A stretch of 64,000 nucleotides of DNA from Porphyromonadaceae bacterium UBA7042 (GTDB lineage: Bacteria > Bacteroidota > Bacteroidia > Bacteroidales > Muribaculaceae), in the NCBI GenBank assembly GCA_002494015.1, contig DLAR01000084.1:19937-83936 (forward strand), in the 5' to 3' direction. A program made the translations under genes and the position numbers. Within the stretch, counting starts at the first letter, position 1; each line of letters opens with the position of its first letter. The notes under the pieces were generated by a model. The model was not told where the DNA came from and made no database searches. It worked only from the letters and a program-made list of their open reading frames with translations. This document shows, one piece after another, positions 61,131 to 64,000 of this stretch.

Positions 61131-62618
61131 ATGAATCAAGATACATGTCCCATATTGAACCCGGAACGTCCCGACGAGAACCGCAAGGTAATCGACGATG
61201 TGACCGGGAGCGAGTATAAGTATGGCTTTACCACCGATATCGATACCGACATCATCCCGCGCGGACTGAGCGAGGATGTTGTCAGGCTGATTTCGGCCAA
61301 AAAAGGCGAGCCGGAATGGCTGCTCGATTTCCGCCTGAAAGCCTACCGTCACTGGCTGACGATGAAAATGCCCGCTTGGGCCCATCTCGATATCCCCGAG
61401 ATTGACTATCAGGCCATCAGCTACTATGCCGCCCCGCAGCAGAAAAAAGAGGGGCCAAAGAGCCTTGACGAGGTCGACCCGACGCTGCTTGATACTTTCA
61501 ACCGCCTCGGTATTCCCCTGAACGAGCAGAAACAGCTCGCCGGAATGGCCGTGGATGCCGTCATGGACTCGGTCAGTGTCAAGACCACCCACCGCGAGAA
61601 ACTTGCCGAGCTCGGAGTGATTTTCTGCTCGATTTCCGAGGCTGTCAAGGATTATCCCGACCTTGTGCGCCGCTATCTCGGCTCGGTTGTCAGCTATCGT
61701 GACAACTTTTTTGCCGCACTGAACTCGGCCGTGTTCTCCGACGGGTCGTTTGTCTATATCCCCAAGGGGGTGCGTTGCCCGATGGAGCTGTCGACCTATT
61801 TCCGCATCAACGCGGCCGGAACGGGACAGTTTGAACGCACGCTGATCGTGGCCGACGATGAGTCCTACGTCAGCTATCTCGAAGGCTGCACCGCACCGAT
61901 GCGTGACGAGAACCAGCTTCATGCCGCGATAGTGGAAATCGTGGTCGAAGACCGTGCCGAGGTGAAATATTCGACCGTTCAGAACTGGTATGCGGGCGAC
62001 CGTGACGGCAATGGCGGCATCTATAACTTCGTGACCAAGCGCGGCCTGTGTCGCGGCGATTATTCCAAGCTGTCGTGGACACAGGTCGAGACCGGGTCAG
62101 CAATAACGTGGAAATATCCGTCGTGTGTCCTCGCGGGCGAGGGTGCCGTAGGAGAGTTCTACTCGGTTGCTGTCACCAACAACTATCAGCAGGCCGATAC
62201 CGGTACCAAGATGATTCATCTGGGCCGCAACACCCGCTCGACCATCGTCTCCAAGGGTATCTCGGCAGGCCACTCGCAAAACTCCTATCGCGGCCTTGTA
62301 AAGGTGGCTCCAAATGCCGACGGATGCCGCAACTACACCCAGTGTGACAGCCTGCTGATGGGACCCGACTGCGGTGCCCACACCTTCCCTTACATCGACG
62401 TGATGAACGATACCGCGATAGTGGAACACGAGGCCACCACGTCGAAGATTTCCGAAGACCAGATTTTCTATTGCAACCAGCGCGGTATCCCCACCGAGGA
62501 GGCCGTCGGGCTGATTGTCAACGGATATGCCAAGGAGGTAATGGCCAAGCTCCCGATGGAGTTTGCCGTCGAGGCCCAGAAGCTATTGTCGATAACACTT
62601 GAAGGATCGGTCGGCTGA
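61131..62618 (+). CDS. sufB: Fe-S cluster scaffold protein SufB
   Basis: The 495-residue SufB scaffold of the SUF iron-sulfur cluster machinery, cytoplasmic. The length is complete. Conserved stretches visible are [41 protein letters not shown], the beta-helix core with [12 protein letters not shown], and [30 protein letters not shown] with the cysteines used for cluster assembly. The usual partners sufC, sufD and sufS do not follow within the 1.4 kb left; the next genes are unrelated. Confidence 0.95.
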   Translation: MNQDTCPILNPERPDENRKVIDDVTGSEYKYGFTTDIDTDIIPRGLSEDVVRLISAKKGEPEWLLDFRLKAYRHWLTMKMPAWAHLDIPEIDYQAISYYAAPQQKKEGPKSLDEVDPTLLDTFNRLGIPLNEQKQLAGMAVDAVMDSVSVKTTHREKLAELGVIFCSISEAVKDYPDLVRRYLGSVVSYRDNFFAALNSAVFSDGSFVYIPKGVRCPMELSTYFRINAAGTGQFERTLIVADDESYVSYLEGCTAPMRDENQLHAAIVEIVVEDRAEVKYSTVQNWYAGDRDGNGGIYNFVTKRGLCRGDYSKLSWTQVETGSAITWKYPSCVLAGEGAVGEFYSVAVTNNYQQADTGTKMIHLGRNTRSTIVSKGISAGHSQNSYRGLVKVAPNADGCRNYTQCDSLLMGPDCGAHTFPYIDVMNDTAIVEHEATTSKISEDQIFYCNQRGIPTEEAVGLIVNGYAKEVMAKLPMEFAVEAQKLLSITLEGSVG

Positions 62619-62624
62619 CGCGTT

Positions 62625-62999
62625 ATGCAGGGAAAAAGAGGTAAGACGAGCCGCGGAATGAATATCGCTGCCTTGATTGCCGCTATTGTGCTGGCCGTGA
62701 TTGCGGGATATTACCTGCTCGACTGGTTTGGGCCGGTAAAGAGTCGCGAGGAGCTGACCGTCACGGTCACGTCTAAGCGCATCGACCAGACCAAGACCTA
62801 CGGGCGCAAGGCTTACCAGCGTCACACCTACAATCATTACCGTGTCTGGTTCAAGCGTCCCGACGGCCCCCACGGGATGGTAGAGGTCGGAACACTCGAC
62901 GAATATATCCGCCTGAAGCGCGGAAAGCGTATCAAAGTAACCTCGACCGTGAGGTTTTGGGGTGATACCGTCTACCGCTACAATCGAAAATCAAAATAA
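62625..62999 (+). CDS. Hypothetical single-pass membrane protein
   Basis: A 124-residue protein I do not recognise. A basic N-terminus is followed by one helix (about 13-34, IAALIAAIVLAVIAGYYLLDWF) and a basic beta-rich domain with TVTVTSKRIDQ and YRVWFKRPDGPHGMVEVGTLDEYIRLKRGKRI in order, reminiscent of small DUF3592-like or OB-type domains. This resemblance is weak. It starts 6 bases after the sufB stop, so it is probably co-transcribed. Confidence 0.65.
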   Translation: MQGKRGKTSRGMNIAALIAAIVLAVIAGYYLLDWFGPVKSREELTVTVTSKRIDQTKTYGRKAYQRHTYNHYRVWFKRPDGPHGMVEVGTLDEYIRLKRGKRIKVTSTVRFWGDTVYRYNRKSK

Positions 63000-63028
63000 T
63001 ATTCATTATAATAACATTTTTTACTGTC

Positions 63029-63829
63029 ATGAAAAATTCATTAAAAGCATTAGTGTTTTCATTGATGTGCCTGCTCGGGGTGATGCCCGCATCGGCACAG
63101 TTCAAGGCCGGAAAAGTTCTTAACGGTCTGGGAAAGGCCGCGCAGGCTGTTACACTGACCGATGCCCAGATGGCGGCTTATGTGAAAGAATATATCGACT
63201 GGATGGACGAGCACAATCCCGTGCTTCCCGCCGATGACCCCTACGTCGTGCGTCTCACCAAGCTCACTGACGGACTGACCGATGTCGAGGGGATTCCGCT
63301 GAATTTCAAGGTATATCATGTGATTGACGTGAATGCCTTCGCTTGTGCCGACGGCAGCATCCGCGTGTTCTCGTCTCTGATGGACATCATGAGCGATGAA
63401 GAACTGCTCGGTGTAATCGGCCATGAAATCGGCCATGTGGCTCACAAAGATTCCAAGAAAGCGTTTAAACAGGCACTCCTGACCTCGGCGCTGAAAGACG
63501 GTATTGCCTCAACCGGCGACACAGCCGCAGCTCTTACCGAGTCGCAGCTCGGCAGTCTCGGCGAGGCACTTGTCAGCGCCAACTATTCGCAGAAACAGGA
63601 ACGTGGGGCCGATGACTACGGCTATGAGTTCCTCAAGAGTCACGGCAAGAACCCGTGGGCGATGGCATTGTCGTTCAAGAAACTGAAAAAGCTCCAAGAG
63701 GAGGCCGGTGCCAAGAAAGACAGCAAGCTCAACCAGCTGTTCTCGACCCACCCCGATCTTGACAGCCGCATCAAGCGCATGGAGGAACGTGCTACCAAAG
63801 AGGGTATCGCCGCACCTGCCGCCGAATAA
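63029..63829 (+). CDS. M48 family zinc metalloprotease (exported)
   Basis: A 266-residue exported peptidase of the M48 (BepA/LoiP-like) family, likely handling misfolded periplasmic or outer-membrane proteins. The signal peptide ends near PASA (23). The zinc site HEIGH is at 132-136, and the third ligand is the Glu in QERGADDYGYEF. FSTHPDLDSRIKRM near the end is the usual M48 C-terminal motif. A terminator at 63853 closes the unit. Confidence 0.9.
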   Translation: MKNSLKALVFSLMCLLGVMPASAQFKAGKVLNGLGKAAQAVTLTDAQMAAYVKEYIDWMDEHNPVLPADDPYVVRLTKLTDGLTDVEGIPLNFKVYHVIDVNAFACADGSIRVFSSLMDIMSDEELLGVIGHEIGHVAHKDSKKAFKQALLTSALKDGIASTGDTAAALTESQLGSLGEALVSANYSQKQERGADDYGYEFLKSHGKNPWAMALSFKKLKKLQEEAGAKKDSKLNQLFSTHPDLDSRIKRMEERATKEGIAAPAAE

Positions 63830-63852
63830 AATCACGCTGCAACTAATCCAAC

Positions 63853-63885
63853 GGGTCGCCCGCCATGACGGCAGGCGGCCTTTTT
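63853..63885 (+). terminator. Terminator after the M48 protease gene
   Basis: GGTCGCCCGCC pairs with GGCAGGCGGCC (two mismatched positions) with a short loop, followed by TTTTT. Confidence 0.75.
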
Positions 63886-63907
63886 CATGCCTCGCCGGTC
63901 AAAATAA

Positions 63908-63939
63908 TTTGTTGATATGGAGAGGTTTTTGTATATTTG
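63908..63939 (+). promoter_or_regulatory. Promoter of the gene leaving the window
   Basis: TTTG (63908-63911), a 20-base spacer, and TATATTTG (63932-63939), an exact match to the Bacteroidales consensus. Confidence 0.8.
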
Positions 63940-63973
63940 TCTCCGTTATTAAGTGAGTGTCAGAAATTATTTA

Positions 63974-64000
63974 ATGGATTCAAGCGAGCGCAATGAAGAT
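63974..64000 (+). CDS. Start of an unidentified gene, cut by the window end
   Basis: The ATG at 63974 opens a frame of nine codons (MDSSERNED) to the window edge. It lies 34 bases after a strong promoter, so a gene is likely to begin here. Nothing can be said about its product. Confidence 0.45.

Noticed and set aside
60531..61922. Minus-strand open frame (463 codons) opposite cvpA and sufB
   Set aside because: Antisense to well-supported genes and lacking any family motif.

Overview
The window is chromosomal DNA from a member of the Bacteroidota, order Bacteroidales. It is GC-rich for the group and the gene set fits a Muribaculaceae-like gut bacterium; the family is an inference. Supporting evidence: two SusC/SusD outer-membrane uptake loci, a type IX secretion (T9SS) core operon, two predicted secreted proteins with T9SS-type C-terminal tails, families largely confined to this phylum (DUF4271, DUF4834, DUF4836, DUF1573 repeats), and promoters of the Bacteroidales form TTTG-N19/20-TAnnTTTG in front of many genes.

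Layout. 0-11 kb (mostly +): DUF805 membrane protein, large T9SS cargo protein, M13 peptidase, and a SusC/SusD pair. 11.2-11.4 kb: tRNA-Pro (-) and a LOG-family gene (+) share a palindromic divergent promoter. 11.4-14.8 kb (+): LOG, DUF4271, hemD, rnpA, yidD and tatD, packed and partly overlapping. 15.3-18.3 kb (+): ABC permease and ATPase. 18.5-26.2 kb (-): susC-susD-susE-like-susF-like operon. 26.8-30.1 kb (-): response regulator with altered phosphorylation site, rnhB, Na/Pi cotransporter. 30.4-31.3 kb: a CotH-type remnant and a small membrane protein. 31.4-39.5 kb: YbdG-type channel (+), then (-) meaB, two DUF1573 proteins, Ca/Na antiporter, DUF2461 protein, HigBA-type toxin-antitoxin, DUF4834, pssA and psd. 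39.8-42.35 kb (-): an esterase-esterase-GH43 fusion. 42.4-48 kb: aroK, an ABC pair, DUF4836 lipoprotein, nadK and a metallopeptidase. 48.3-51.9 kb (-): an A/T-rich T9SS cargo, rnhA and alanine dehydrogenase. 53.3-60.2 kb (+): porT-porP-porK-porL-porM-porN. 60.3-64 kb (+): tRNA-Asp, cvpA, sufB, a small membrane protein, an M48 protease, and the start of another gene.

How the genes work together. The two Sus loci import oligosaccharides (or peptides) across the outer membrane. The GH43/esterase fusion would trim and deacylate arabinose-containing glycans. The T9SS operon supplies the secretion machine and motor for the two cargo proteins encoded in the same window. psd and pssA make phosphatidylethanolamine. 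The remaining genes are mostly housekeeping.

Most unusual part. The gene-free gaps, above all 14.84-15.12 kb, 47.99-48.27 kb and 51.9-53.2 kb, are filled by a mosaic of short hairpin modules. The same modules recur at distant sites, in both orientations and in different combinations, and one pair shows compensatory stem changes. A pair of direct repeats from this set brackets the three genes at 48.3-51.9 kb. I saw no CRISPR array, prophage, transposase gene or rRNA.
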